Shown here: piece after piece, positions 32,916 through 41,280 of the stretch
Position numbering within the stretch: the stretch's first letter is position 1
How the letters are laid out: each line of letters begins with the position of its first letter
Assembly (NCBI GenBank): GCA_003598085.1
Contig: QZKU01000065.1
Location: 1-44,600, forward strand
From: Candidatus Abyssobacteria bacterium SURF_5
GTDB taxonomy: Bacteria > Abyssobacteria > SURF-5
DNA length: 44,600 nt
Direction of reading: 5' to 3'
Program-made: the position numbers and the translations under genes
Notes under the pieces: model-generated
Told to the model about the DNA's origin: nothing
Database searches by the model: none
What the model saw: the letters and a program-made list of their open reading frames with translations, nothing else

Positions 32916-35818
32916 CGGCCGCTTCCCTCCGTATCAGCGGAAAGAGTACCCTGGCTAACGATCTTTTTCAAATAGGTTATGGACGGCTGTGTGTTCAAGT
33001 GCTCCAAGACAACGTATCCTCGCCGATCGGCGACGTGCTTGGCAATCCAACTATCAGGATCACGAAGATCGCCGAAACGGATAGCGTGCGTGGGACAGCT
33101 CTGGGCGCAGGCGGGAACAATTTCGCCGTCGCGCAACGGGCGGTTTTCGTCCTTTGCGATCTCCTTAAGCTCGCGAATCCGCTGAATGCAGAACGTGCAT
33201 TTTTCCATTGTCCCCCGCGTCCTGACCGAAACAAATGGATTGAATTGCCTCTGAAGAGGTGGAGGATATTTATAGGTGAACCAGTTGAACCGGCGCACCT
33301 TGTACGGACAGTTGTTCGCGCAGTAACGCGTCCCCACACAGCGGTTATATATTTGTACATTGAGTCCCTCGCTGTTATGAACAGATGCGTAGACCGGGCA
33401 GACCGTTTCGCAGGGCGCATGCCCGCAATGCTGGCACAGCATCGGCTGGAAGATGGTCAGCCCTTTGTCCGCGAGCCGCTGGATGCGCAGCCAGGAAAGC
33501 TTCCGTCCTCTGAGACACTGCTCCTTGCCAACGACAAAGACATTGTTTTCCGCCTGGCACGCAACCGCGCACGCTCCACACCCGATGCACAGGTTCAGGT
33601 CGATCACCATCGCCCACTTGTGGATCGGATACGCATATTCCGGGTAGAGCTCGCCGGCTGCGTGCGGCGCCTCCTCCTTATGATTCTCTTGAAGCTCTCC
33701 CGGTTGAGTGAGGACGACCGCCTGCGCGATCTCCCGTTCCCCCTGCTCGAAAGAACCCTGTATCCGTGCGAGCGGCACTCGCTCGATCACTCCGGCGAAT
33801 TCAACCGGCGCCGCCGTCCATGCTAGCGAGCCGGCATATGGATCGATCTCTCCGCCCAAGGCATGGAACGGATTCCCTTTGGGGTATGCATGAAACGGCA
33901 TGTACTCGCCCGCGGCTCCAATAGGGAAAGCGATGACGCCATCATGAGTACCCTCCTGCAGGGCAACCGGCGCCTCGAGCGTTTTGCCGCCAACGCTCAC
34001 ACGCACAATATCGCAAGGTTTGCAGTTCCAGCGTTCCGCCATTGCCGGCGAAATGAGAAGCGGATTATCCCATGCGATCGTGGTAATCGGATCGGGAAGT
34101 TCATTCAACCACGGCTTATCCGTATGCCGCCCATCGCCGTAGCGAACGGTGGCTATCGGGATAAGGATGCTTCCTTCCGATGTCACATCGGGAGTAATGC
34201 CGTTGAGGGTGGCGGCCGCGTCTTCCAACAGCGTCACCGCGCGCTCATCGGCGGGCAACCAGATGCCGCCCTGCTCGAGCGCGGTTTTCCAAAACGCATC
34301 GAAACTCTGATCGGGCGCCGTTTTTTTCCGAACCTCCTGCCATCGAGTCTGAACGAAGTCCACGTAATTGAAAGAGGGCTTGCCCTTACCGCTCAAAGTT
34401 TGTACGAGATCTGCCAACACCTGACCCGCATGCAGGGAATCCGTAAACGGTTGGATGATTGGTTGGCGCACACAATTTATTCCCGTTCTCGGCTCCACGA
34501 GGTCCCAGGTCTCGATCCAGTGAAGGATCGGAAGGATCAGGTCGTAGTCGGAAGAGGACTCTTCAATTACCGTCGCCAGCTTTATCTTGAGGGGTACATT
34601 GGCCAAAGCCGTTCGCAATCGGTCGGGGTCGGCAAACGCGAATTCCAGGCTCGTATCATGGACGATAAGGGCGCCAACTTCGCCCTTCTCCATTTCCTCA
34701 ACCGTTTTCAGCATGTCCCGGTATGAACCGACCGGAGAATGTTCATATCGATTAAAGGAAACGGTTTTCCCATAATTTCCGGCGGCATAGTTTATGAGAT
34801 TCACGAGTACCTGCAGTGCAGTTGCGTGAGTCGTTCGCGAGGTCGGGCCGCCGGCGAGCACGAGGCTGGGTTTTCGAGAACGTAATAGAACAGCGACGTT
34901 TCGAATTGTCTTCGCTGGGAGCCCGGTCGCTTTGGAGGCTTTCTCCACGGAGAAAGGCTCCAGAGCATCACGCCACTTCTGCAGTTCCGGGCGTTCGGTA
35001 ATGGCATCGGATATTACTTCTGCCGCAATCGCGCCGACAAGCGCCAAATCGGTTCCCGGAGGAATGGAAAAACGTTCGTCTGCGTTAGCGCCGGTCAATG
35101 ACCAGTGCGATTCAAATTGGATGAATCTGCTCTTTGAAGGATCAGTCACGCTGCGAGTTGCCGCGAATCCATGCGCACAACTGACGGGCGAAAGCCACGT
35201 CTCCAGAAAATCGGCGCCAAACGAGAGAATGAGACGGGCGTGTTCAAACTGATAAATCGGAATGCCTTTGATTCCGAAAGAAAGGTTATTCGCGGCGGAA
35301 ACGAAAGGATATTCGAGCGCTTCAAATATCAAGTGCTCGAGTTCCGGCGCATCCGATGTCAAGTCTTGAAGCAGAGTCTGCATCGCGCCCGTCACGTGCC
35401 TGCCGACGATGACGATCTTGCCCTCTTTCGGTGAAGTCCCTGCAACTTCCAGTGCCGCCTGCCAGGTGAGAGCCTCGAGTTCGCCCGATTCGGTCCTGCG
35501 CAGAGGTGATTGCACCCTTCGCGGGCTGTATAAGCCTTGCAACGCTGACTGCCCGCGTGCGCACAGGCCTCCATGATTGACGGGATGCTGCGCGTTCCCT
35601 TCGATTTTCGTGGCGTTCGAATTTATGAGTCGGACCCGCACTCCGCATCCCGCGGGACATTCATTGCAGGTTGAGCTGCGCCAGTACGAGACCCCGGGAA
35701 TCAGTTCTTCCACCGGTATGAGATGCTTGAGCAGGAGCGCGGCTCCTGACCGGCCGGTCGGAACGACTGTTGCCGCGCCGGCAAGGGCCGTAGCTTTCAG
35801 AAATTCCCTTCGGTTCAT
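32912..35818 (-). CDS. actB: Alternative complex III subunit ActB (molybdopterin-oxidoreductase-like plus Fe-S domains)
   Basis: 968-residue exported iron-sulfur subunit. It starts with a Tat signal (NRREFLKATALAGAAT). The B1 domain (to about 690) has the fold of a molybdopterin oxidoreductase and the ActB block GADFLETWLSPV. It also carries C51-x2-C54-x3-C58-x27-C86, a four-cysteine cluster site that characterised ActB proteins do not use. The B2 domain (about 735-920) is ferredoxin-like, with CIGCGACAVACQ, CQHCGHAPCETVCP, CVGTRYCANNCPYKVRRF, CTFCIQRI and CAQSCPTHAI, holding a chain of four clusters. It carries electrons from ActC to ActA. ATG 35818; its TGA overlaps actC. Polysulfide-reductase-like complexes are the main alternative, but the neighbours fit ACIII. 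Confidence 0.92.
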   Translation of the reverse strand: MNRREFLKATALAGAATVVPTGRSGAALLLKHLIPVEELIPGVSYWRSSTCNECPAGCGVRVRLINSNATKIEGNAQHPVNHGGLCARGQSALQGLYSPRRVQSPLRRTESGELEALTWQAALEVAGTSPKEGKIVIVGRHVTGAMQTLLQDLTSDAPELEHLIFEALEYPFVSAANNLSFGIKGIPIYQFEHARLILSFGADFLETWLSPVSCAHGFAATRSVTDPSKSRFIQFESHWSLTGANADERFSIPPGTDLALVGAIAAEVISDAITERPELQKWRDALEPFSVEKASKATGLPAKTIRNVAVLLRSRKPSLVLAGGPTSRTTHATALQVLVNLINYAAGNYGKTVSFNRYEHSPVGSYRDMLKTVEEMEKGEVGALIVHDTSLEFAFADPDRLRTALANVPLKIKLATVIEESSSDYDLILPILHWIETWDLVEPRTGINCVRQPIIQPFTDSLHAGQVLADLVQTLSGKGKPSFNYVDFVQTRWQEVRKKTAPDQSFDAFWKTALEQGGIWLPADERAVTLLEDAAATLNGITPDVTSEGSILIPIATVRYGDGRHTDKPWLNELPDPITTIAWDNPLLISPAMAERWNCKPCDIVRVSVGGKTLEAPVALQEGTHDGVIAFPIGAAGEYMPFHAYPKGNPFHALGGEIDPYAGSLAWTAAPVEFAGVIERVPLARIQGSFEQGEREIAQAVVLTQPGELQENHKEEAPHAAGELYPEYAYPIHKWAMVIDLNLCIGCGACAVACQAENNVFVVGKEQCLRGRKLSWLRIQRLADKGLTIFQPMLCQHCGHAPCETVCPVYASVHNSEGLNVQIYNRCVGTRYCANNCPYKVRRFNWFTYKYPPPLQRQFNPFVSVRTRGTMEKCTFCIQRIRELKEIAKDENRPLRDGEIVPACAQSCPTHAIRFGDLRDPDSWIAKHVADRRGYVVLEHLNTQPSITYLKKIVSQGTLSADTEGSGR

Positions 35819-35836
35819 CGTTTCGTCACCCTGTTT

Positions 35837-36379
35837 CTATTGATGACAGGTGTTGCATTCGATGGGCGCGCCTCTGCGCCGGTGACAATTCACGCACCAG
35901 CCCATCCCCATGTCGGAAACCTTCTGTACCGTGCTCATCAGTTCCACCGCCCCGTGACACTCCTGGCACCTGACTCCGGAAAGTACGTGGCGCTTATGCG
36001 AGAAGTAGACCCAATCCTGAAAATCGTAGATGCGCACCCAATCAATTGGTTCGCCTGTCTGATGGAATGCGGTGAGCTTGATGATCTCAGGCCGATCGGT
36101 TGCGACCGATTCGTGGCATTCCATGCACAATGCCGTGTTCGGAATACCGGCGTGAATCGATTTATCGGCATATCGATGACAATCGCCGCACTCCATTCCA
36201 ACGCGCTGCACGTGCACGTGATGCGGGAACTCGATGGGTTGTTCCGGATGCAGACTCGGCCGCCGGATCGCGAGTCCGAACAACAGGACCAGTGCCGCCA
36301 CAGCACCGAACCATCCCATGATGAGAAGAGCGAAGATATGGAAACTCTTCACGTCTTTCAAACGGTCGATCAGTCGCAA
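35837..36379 (-). CDS. actA: Alternative complex III subunit ActA, pentaheme cytochrome c
   Basis: 180-residue membrane-anchored cytochrome with an N-terminal helix (about residues 13-35, FHIFALLIMGWFGAVAALVL). Five CxxCH heme-binding motifs follow: CGDCH, CMECH, CQECH, CVNCH and CNTCH, the last three residues from the end. Five hemes is the count known for ActA of Rhodothermus and Flavobacterium ACIII. It takes electrons from ActB and passes them to a cytochrome c or oxidase. TTG 36379 is used because AAGGA lies upstream and an in-frame TAA stops any earlier reading; the ATG nearby is in another frame. It stands between the two CydA-like genes and actB. Confidence 0.94.
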   Translation of the reverse strand: MRLIDRLKDVKSFHIFALLIMGWFGAVAALVLLFGLAIRRPSLHPEQPIEFPHHVHVQRVGMECGDCHRYADKSIHAGIPNTALCMECHESVATDRPEIIKLTAFHQTGEPIDWVRIYDFQDWVYFSHKRHVLSGVRCQECHGAVELMSTVQKVSDMGMGWCVNCHRRRGAPIECNTCHQ

Positions 36380-36421
36380 AAAGGACCATCCTTATCTCGG
36401 TGCTCATTCATGACGTTCAAA

Positions 36422-37768
36422 TTAGCGGGGCGTCTGTCCCGGCTGTTGCGCCTGCTGGGATTCATCCGTCTCTTGCCCCTGTTTCCACTCTTCATTCAGG
36501 ACATACTCCGTAATCGCTTCGGTCTGCTCTTGCGTAACAGGCAATTTGGGCATTCGCGGCAGTTCCGGGTTCACCTTCACCGGGTTCAGAACGAATTGCG
36601 ACATTTCGTCCGGGTTCCCTTTATATTTCTCAACCATGTAGGTCAGCGGCGGGCCTACCGTGACCTGTTCCTGCGAGTGGCAGCTTGCGCAGAATCGATT
36701 AAACAGAGCTTGTCCGCTCGGCGCTCTGGCCGCTGCGCCTTCCTCTTCCGGCGGGGTGTATGTCTCAAGGAACTCCTCGACCGACGCGAAATAGAGCTCC
36801 GTATTCTGTTTCGCAATCTGATCCGGCCCGCGCAACAGGTTCAAGCGGACCGTGTCCCGAATGAAGCTCATCACAACGGCGACCGAGCCGATCGCAACCA
36901 GCGCAATCGCCATTTTCTTAACGGAGAATTCTTGAATTGCCGAAATCACGGCGACGGCGCCCACGGTCACGAGAGCAATCCCCACAAGCACGAGGATCAG
37001 GAGGGACGTGGAATAAAAACCGCGCGGCATCGTAAACAGATTCAACGGACCAAATACCCCTTGCAGGAGCGTCGCGATGAGAGCCCATCGCAGGCCGAGG
37101 TTGCGCGCGCGGGGATAGAAGGGATCGTCCGACTTTCGCCCGACGTACCAGAAATATGCGGCGGTGAAGAAACCGATGTTCGCAAAATCGGCCACGAAAA
37201 AATGCAGATAGCGCGGTAGTACGTTCGGCAGCAGCAGCGACCGAAAGAATCCCGTATACTCGTGCCATTGGAACGGCAGCAGCATCAGGTTGATGTTGGC
37301 CAGAAAGATCAGCGGAACAAATGTGAAGATGCCTGCGGCGGCGGCGCCGATACAGATGTGAATGATCGGGCGCCTCTTGCTCAAATCGTCCCAGGTGTAC
37401 TTGTACGCGTACAGGAGAAGGAAGGCGAGGATCACCAGCCACACGATGGAAAGGAAATAGGGGTAGGTCAGTTGGATGACCGAGTACCAGTAAATGGTGA
37501 AGATCAGGCTGATCACCAGCAGCGGAGCGACTCCGATGACAACCGCCATGCTTTTGTTTATGGTGACCGTGTCGAGTATCTCCTTCGCGAAGCGCAGCGA
37601 GAACTGATCTTTGAATCCAAGAATTCGATAGATGACACTGAAATACGTGCCGCCGACCATCAGCCCGACAAAAAATATGTGCAGAATGAAGGTCAGTACC
37701 AGCAGCACGCGCAGAAAAGTCGGCCCGCCGGGCAAATCCAACGGTATCTCTATCGGGATGTTGGTCAT
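36422..37768 (-). CDS. CydA-like membrane protein with C-terminal cytochrome c domain (second of a pair)
   Basis: 448-residue protein with about nine membrane helices and a C-terminal class I cytochrome c domain (about 345-435) with heme motif CASCH (C360, C363, H364) and a likely Met ligand in PRMPKLP. The membrane part resembles subunit I of the cytochrome bd superfamily: H30 in FILHIFFVGLMVGG aligns with the b595 ligand His19 of E. coli CydA, and H189 in LPRYLHFFVADF aligns with b558 ligand His186. The Glu pair near E. coli 99/107 is absent. Its ATG overlaps the stop of the sister gene (ATGA), so both are made together. Predicted partner of the upstream CydA-like protein in a bd-like complex fed by ACIII; function inferred, not shown. 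Confidence 0.7.
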   Translation of the reverse strand: MTNIPIEIPLDLPGGPTFLRVLLVLTFILHIFFVGLMVGGTYFSVIYRILGFKDQFSLRFAKEILDTVTINKSMAVVIGVAPLLVISLIFTIYWYSVIQLTYPYFLSIVWLVILAFLLLYAYKYTWDDLSKRRPIIHICIGAAAAGIFTFVPLIFLANINLMLLPFQWHEYTGFFRSLLLPNVLPRYLHFFVADFANIGFFTAAYFWYVGRKSDDPFYPRARNLGLRWALIATLLQGVFGPLNLFTMPRGFYSTSLLILVLVGIALVTVGAVAVISAIQEFSVKKMAIALVAIGSVAVVMSFIRDTVRLNLLRGPDQIAKQNTELYFASVEEFLETYTPPEEEGAAARAPSGQALFNRFCASCHSQEQVTVGPPLTYMVEKYKGNPDEMSQFVLNPVKVNPELPRMPKLPVTQEQTEAITEYVLNEEWKQGQETDESQQAQQPGQTPR

Positions 37769-39072
37769 CCGCCGCCTATCCCTTCGGCCAAAAATTCGGC
37801 CAACGCCTCCTTCTCGTCCTGCGTTCCGATGAACGGAGGCATGTACGGGTACGTGAACTGCATATTGTCAAGGAATTGAATGGCCGCTTCTTTAGTGCCG
37901 ATGATGGGGCCCTTATTGAAGATGCCGTTCATTCCGCGATAGGTGTGGCAAACGGAACATTCGATTATAAAAACCGCATGCCCTTTGGACGCCGGCGCTC
38001 CTCTGGGACCGGCTTGCTTTTGGGCCCACGTGTAATACTTCAAGACCCCCGTGCTCGAGAGATACGGCGCCTCACGCTTCCGGATGCCGTTGCTGTACAT
38101 GTACTCCTCAATGACATATGGTTTTCGCGAGAATTCGCGCACGCGTTCGAATTGGGCTGTCCCAATGGTCAGCAGGATGAAAGGGGCAACCGACAAGACG
38201 CCATAGCTGCGCCGCGTCGCGAACAGAATCAGGCCGGTCAGGAAGAGGAACCCTGCCACGAAAAGGAAAAATATCTGGCTGAAGGAAGCGTATTGCGTGA
38301 GGCGCAGCGTCATCAGGGCCACCGGCATGAATTGCGACGCGCGTTCGGGCAGCACCTGATAGTAGGCGAACGTGGCGAAGAGGTAAACCGGCGTTACGAA
38401 CAGCAGGTACCTCCCGCAAAACCGCAGAAACTCGCCGCGAATGTCCCGGAATCTGTGTCGCATGAACGAAAAAATGAGCAGGTTGAACGCGCATGCCAGC
38501 ATCGCCGCCAGCGCCATCCGGCTGAATGACTGCGGGAGATATGTCACGTTGAAGAAAGCAGGCCAGAACGAGCGCGTCTCCAGCCATTTCCCCGGCGTCA
38601 TCTGGAAACCTAATATTCCAACGATCGCAAACAGCGTCATCAATGATACGAGAATATAGGCCACACCGACGCGCAGGTGCTTTTCCGGCTTCATCACGCG
38701 CCACGTCAGATAATATATCGATACCAGCGACAGTTCCGCTACAAAAACGCCCCACTCGATAAACCAGACCCAGAAGAACAGGCGCAGAAGCGAGCCGATG
38801 CCGACCGGCGAAAAAATCTGCGTGCTGAACCAGATGCCGACTCCCGTGAGGGCGCCCACGGCCGTTGTCAAAATGAAAAACCAGCGCGCCATGTGGTACG
38901 CAGCTTCGTTCAACATCTGGTTCTTTTCGCGGATGGATTTGTATTCGAGTAAAACGATGAAAAGAGAGCCGCCCACCGCCATTCCATGGCTGACGAGGAC
39001 GTGTACGATGCCGATTATCGCGATCACCATCCGGTCGCCCAGAACGGGAAACAAAACGGCGGGGAAATTCAT
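37765..39072 (-). CDS. CydA-like membrane protein with C-terminal cytochrome c domain (first of a pair)
   Basis: 435-residue protein, first gene of the operon, with about nine membrane helices and a C-terminal monoheme domain (CSVCH: C372, C375, H376; possible Met ligand in YPYMPPF). The membrane part aligns with CydA: H24 in IVHVLVSHGMAVGG matches heme b595 ligand His19; E106 and E113 in WFIEWGVFVAELS match the Glu107 region; QMTPGKW and FFNVTYLPQSF match CydA wording. At the position of b558 ligand His186 it has Arg (SFSRMALAA). The quinol-binding loop of CydA is not recognisable, which fits electron supply by cytochrome c. GAGGA stands before ATG 39072, and a TATAAT (39091-39096 on the minus strand) with a weak -35 is upstream. 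Confidence 0.7.
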   Translation of the reverse strand: MNFPAVLFPVLGDRMVIAIIGIVHVLVSHGMAVGGSLFIVLLEYKSIREKNQMLNEAAYHMARWFFILTTAVGALTGVGIWFSTQIFSPVGIGSLLRLFFWVWFIEWGVFVAELSLVSIYYLTWRVMKPEKHLRVGVAYILVSLMTLFAIVGILGFQMTPGKWLETRSFWPAFFNVTYLPQSFSRMALAAMLACAFNLLIFSFMRHRFRDIRGEFLRFCGRYLLFVTPVYLFATFAYYQVLPERASQFMPVALMTLRLTQYASFSQIFFLFVAGFLFLTGLILFATRRSYGVLSVAPFILLTIGTAQFERVREFSRKPYVIEEYMYSNGIRKREAPYLSSTGVLKYYTWAQKQAGPRGAPASKGHAVFIIECSVCHTYRGMNGIFNKGPIIGTKEAAIQFLDNMQFTYPYMPPFIGTQDEKEALAEFLAEGIGGG

Positions 39073-39464
39073 TCGGAAATCCTCACGCTAATTATAGTTC
39101 CGCACACGATGCGGTAGTTGTGCCCAGCGCAAGCGCATCTTATCACAGAGGCCGGTCGGTTGGTAATAGTAATCGTTAGCAAATATAACCGGATTCCCGC
39201 TTATACGCAAGCGCAAAGGCGGAAATTTCAGCAGGCGGTCTATTTTGACAATACCTCTGATGATCGCCTATACTGCAACGCGGCGCCGGCAATTTTCACA
39301 TTTCTCATGGCGCAGCGGCATACCGCGCTTCCGCACAAGTTGGCGGGACAAGCCTTCGCAGCGCACTTCGTCTGCATCTTGTTGCGGCAGCGCCGTGAGA
39401 ATACCAACAGTGTTGGAGATGCGAAGTAACTGCATGCGTACCAGTCCCGTGACAGGAGGAACAG
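39073..39464. other. Divergent intergenic region between the ACIII operon and the crotonase gene
   Basis: Minus-strand side: TATAAT (39091-39096) close to the first CydA-like gene, with a short inverted repeat CCGCA/TGCGG at 39100-39114 that may be an operator. Plus-strand side: a strong promoter at 39245-39274, then a leader of about 184 nt before the crotonase ATG with no recognised motif. The frames open here (for example 39118-39429 plus) lack start signals. Confidence 0.5.
39245..39274 (+). promoter_or_regulatory. Sigma-70 promoter upstream of the crotonase gene
   Basis: Perfect TTGACA (39245-39250), 18-bp spacer, TATACT (39269-39274). The transcript would carry an unusually long leader of about 184 nt. 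Confidence 0.65.
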
Positions 39465-40274
39465 ATGACCGGAAATGGAGCTTTAAAGATCGAAAAAGAT
39501 GGATACGTCGCCTGGGTCACGATGAATCGGCCCGAAAAACGCAACACCTTCACGATGGATATGTTCAACGCATTCATCGATGTGTTCCCGCGGCTCGATG
39601 ACGACCCCGACGTGCGCGTCGTCGTCATCAAGGGCGAGGGCAAAAGCTTTACCGCTGGATTGGACCTCATGGAGGCCGGCAGTCTGTTCGAGCCCACGCC
39701 GGGCGCCGATTCCCGCGAAAGGGCGCGCAAGCACCTGCTTCACCTGCAGGAGAGCATGAATGTGATCGAGCGATGCCGAAAACCCGTCATTGCGGCCGCA
39801 CACAGCCACTGCATCGGAATGGGCGTCGATCTGCTCAGCGCGTGCGACATCAGGCTGGCCAGCAGGGATGCCGTCTTCTCGATCCGCGAAACGAGAATCG
39901 CCATCATCGCCGACCTGGGAACGCTCCAGCGCCTGCCGTACATCGTCGGGCACGGCTGGGCCCGCGAGCTGGCCCTCACGGGCAGGGACTTCTCCGCCGA
40001 GGAAGCGCTGAAGATGGGATTCATCACGCACCTGTGCGAAAACAGGGAGGATTTGTACAGGAAGGCCGGCGAGATCGCCGGGGAGATAGCCGAAAACTCC
40101 CCGCTCGCGGTGCAGGGCGCGAAAGACGTGATGATGTACAGCCGCGACAACGGCGTCCGTGCCGGCCTCGACTATGTCGTCCAGAAAAACGTTGCGGTTC
40201 TGCCGTGCGAGGACCTCACGGAGGCCTTCCAGGCCTTCATGGAAAAGCGCAAGCCGGTCTTCAAGGGGAAATGA
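39465..40274 (+). CDS. Crotonase-family protein, dienoyl-CoA isomerase (ECH1) type
   Basis: 269-residue enoyl-CoA hydratase/isomerase-fold protein. It shows the oxyanion-hole regions KSFTAGLDL and AAHSHCIGMGVDLLSACDIRLAS, then FSIRETRIAIIADLGTLQRLP. The Glu in IRE and Asp in ADLGTLQRLP occupy the places of the catalytic pair in mammalian ECH1, which isomerises 3,5-dienoyl-CoA to 2,4-dienoyl-CoA during oxidation of unsaturated acids; ordinary hydratases have Glu and Gly there. So isomerase activity is favoured. GGAGGAACAG precedes ATG 39465. It fits functionally with the acyl-CoA dehydrogenase at 470-2293 but is not linked to it. Confidence 0.87.
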   Translation: MTGNGALKIEKDGYVAWVTMNRPEKRNTFTMDMFNAFIDVFPRLDDDPDVRVVVIKGEGKSFTAGLDLMEAGSLFEPTPGADSRERARKHLLHLQESMNVIERCRKPVIAAAHSHCIGMGVDLLSACDIRLASRDAVFSIRETRIAIIADLGTLQRLPYIVGHGWARELALTGRDFSAEEALKMGFITHLCENREDLYRKAGEIAGEIAENSPLAVQGAKDVMMYSRDNGVRAGLDYVVQKNVAVLPCEDLTEAFQAFMEKRKPVFKGK

Positions 40275-40355
40275 CAGGTGCCAGAACGATCTATTTCTGA
40301 CTTTCATTTCTGATTCTCCACTCTCACTGTCGCGGAATGGTTAGGTGAGAAGGCT

Positions 40356-40508
40356 TCACCGCGCTGACGCGTTTTGCCTGATCTCCGTCTGGCGCCTGCA
40401 CGAGTCGCACTTGTACCGGGAGCGCCCGCCGAAGCTGCTCATGTAGGTGGTGGCCGAGCCGCATCTCTCACACAGAACACCCCGCCTTTCCGGCGGCGCA
40501 AGGCGCAT
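40356..40508 (-). pseudogene. Zinc-ribbon protein or transposase zinc-ribbon remnant
   Basis: A 50-residue frame from ATG 40508 reads CERCGSATTYMSSFGGRSRYKCDSCRR in its core: two CxxC knuckles with the spacing and RYKC wording of transposase-type or transcription-factor zinc ribbons. There is no Shine-Dalgarno, and no partner domain follows. The opposite strand also shows cysteine pairs (CLKCFRKDC, CARC) in a long open frame, so the coding strand is not certain. Best read as a remnant or a very small zinc-ribbon gene. Confidence 0.3.
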
Positions 40509-40704
40509 CTTTGTCGTCGATTGTTTGAAATGCTTTCGCAAGGACTGCGGGATGAGGATGAGCGTGCTCCAGAAGGGATCGGTTTGTGCCAGATGTCGGC
40601 AACATGTGGATATGCCTGTGGATGTCCCTGTGGACAAGGGAATTTCTGCTCCTGTTTGGTTGAGGGCGGGTTGCTATCGCTCCGAGCTGATTGCGGACGT
40701 TGAG

Positions 40705-40850
40705 AAAGCGCCTGTGATGGTTTGCCGCGCGGCCATGGCTTCCGGCCGTGCAGCGCAGCAGCTCATCCCCTCCGGCCGCTGCGGTCTGCGCGGGTTCTCC
40801 TCGATCACCCGCCCGATCTCATCAAGGTAGTTAGGCAATCAGTATTCGGC
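40705..40850 (-). pseudogene. Decayed open reading frame with early stop
   Basis: Behind GGGAGGAAAGCG on the minus strand, ATG-GCC-GAA-TAC is followed at once by TGA; the same frame then runs on for about 55 codons (NYLDEIGRVIEENPRRPQRP and onward). The good ribosome-binding site with an immediate stop suggests a broken gene of unknown function. Confidence 0.25.
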
Positions 40851-41029
40851 CATCGCTTTCCTCCCTTTTTCCCGGAATCAGAATAAAACAAGAAGAGAGG
40901 GGCCAGCGACGACGTTTATGTTTTCCGTCAAACGGTGTGCAGCAGAGAGTTTGCAGACTTCATCTTCGGAGTTATTGCGGCGGTTTTAGGGAGCATGAAC
41001 ATCGGGAGCAAAGTCGACGATCCTTGTCC

Positions 41030-41061
41030 GGTAGGGGCCGAATTTAATCGGCCGGTCTTCC
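41030..41061. repeat. Dispersed palindromic repeat, copy 1
   Basis: GGTAGGGGCCGAATTTAATC followed by GGCCGGTCTTCC. The core GGCCGA...TCGGCC is an inverted repeat. A second copy at 44368-44398 differs at few positions; the two flank the histidine kinase gene. Short intergenic repeats of this kind are usually scattered through a genome. Confidence 0.75.
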
Positions 41062-41138
41062 TGCGCAATTTCCATTGCGCGATTATCATCGCGCTCGGCG
41101 AGGACAAGGGTAGCGGGCTCCTTGCGTCACAACCAGAC

Positions 41139-41167
41139 GTGAAAAAATAGTTGCATTATGATATACT
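41139..41167 (+). promoter_or_regulatory. Possible sigma-70 promoter of the histidine kinase gene
   Basis: GTGAAA (41139-41144), a 17-bp spacer and TATACT (41162-41167), about 107 nt before the GTG start codon. Confidence 0.5.
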
Positions 41168-41280
41168 AATCTAGGAGAACTCTGTTAGTCAGGCAGCCCT
41201 CTCCTCCCGAAATCGCAAGTATCGTTTCTGTCATGAAAAGTGTCTGATATTCCATACTTTGTTTTGGAGGATCTCTCATC

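Larger units (their letters stand above)
40275..41280. other. Gene-poor region before the histidine kinase
   Basis: About 1 kb with no secure gene. It contains a zinc-ribbon-like fragment on the minus strand (listed separately) and, between 40700 and 40850, a minus-strand frame that begins behind a good ribosome-binding site (GGGAGGAAAGCG) but hits TGA at the fifth codon and then continues as NYLDEIGRVIEENPRRPQ, which looks like a decayed gene. A palindromic repeat lies at 41030-41061 and the kinase promoter at 41139-41167. Confidence 0.45.

Noticed and set aside
35840-37219. A 459-codon plus-strand frame across ActA and the second CydA-like gene
   Set aside because: It lies opposite two proteins with CxxCH motifs and membrane helices; its own translation has no recognisable fold.
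40935-41150. A 71-codon plus-strand frame
   Set aside because: It runs through the palindromic repeat and has no Shine-Dalgarno sequence; translation of the repeat explains it.
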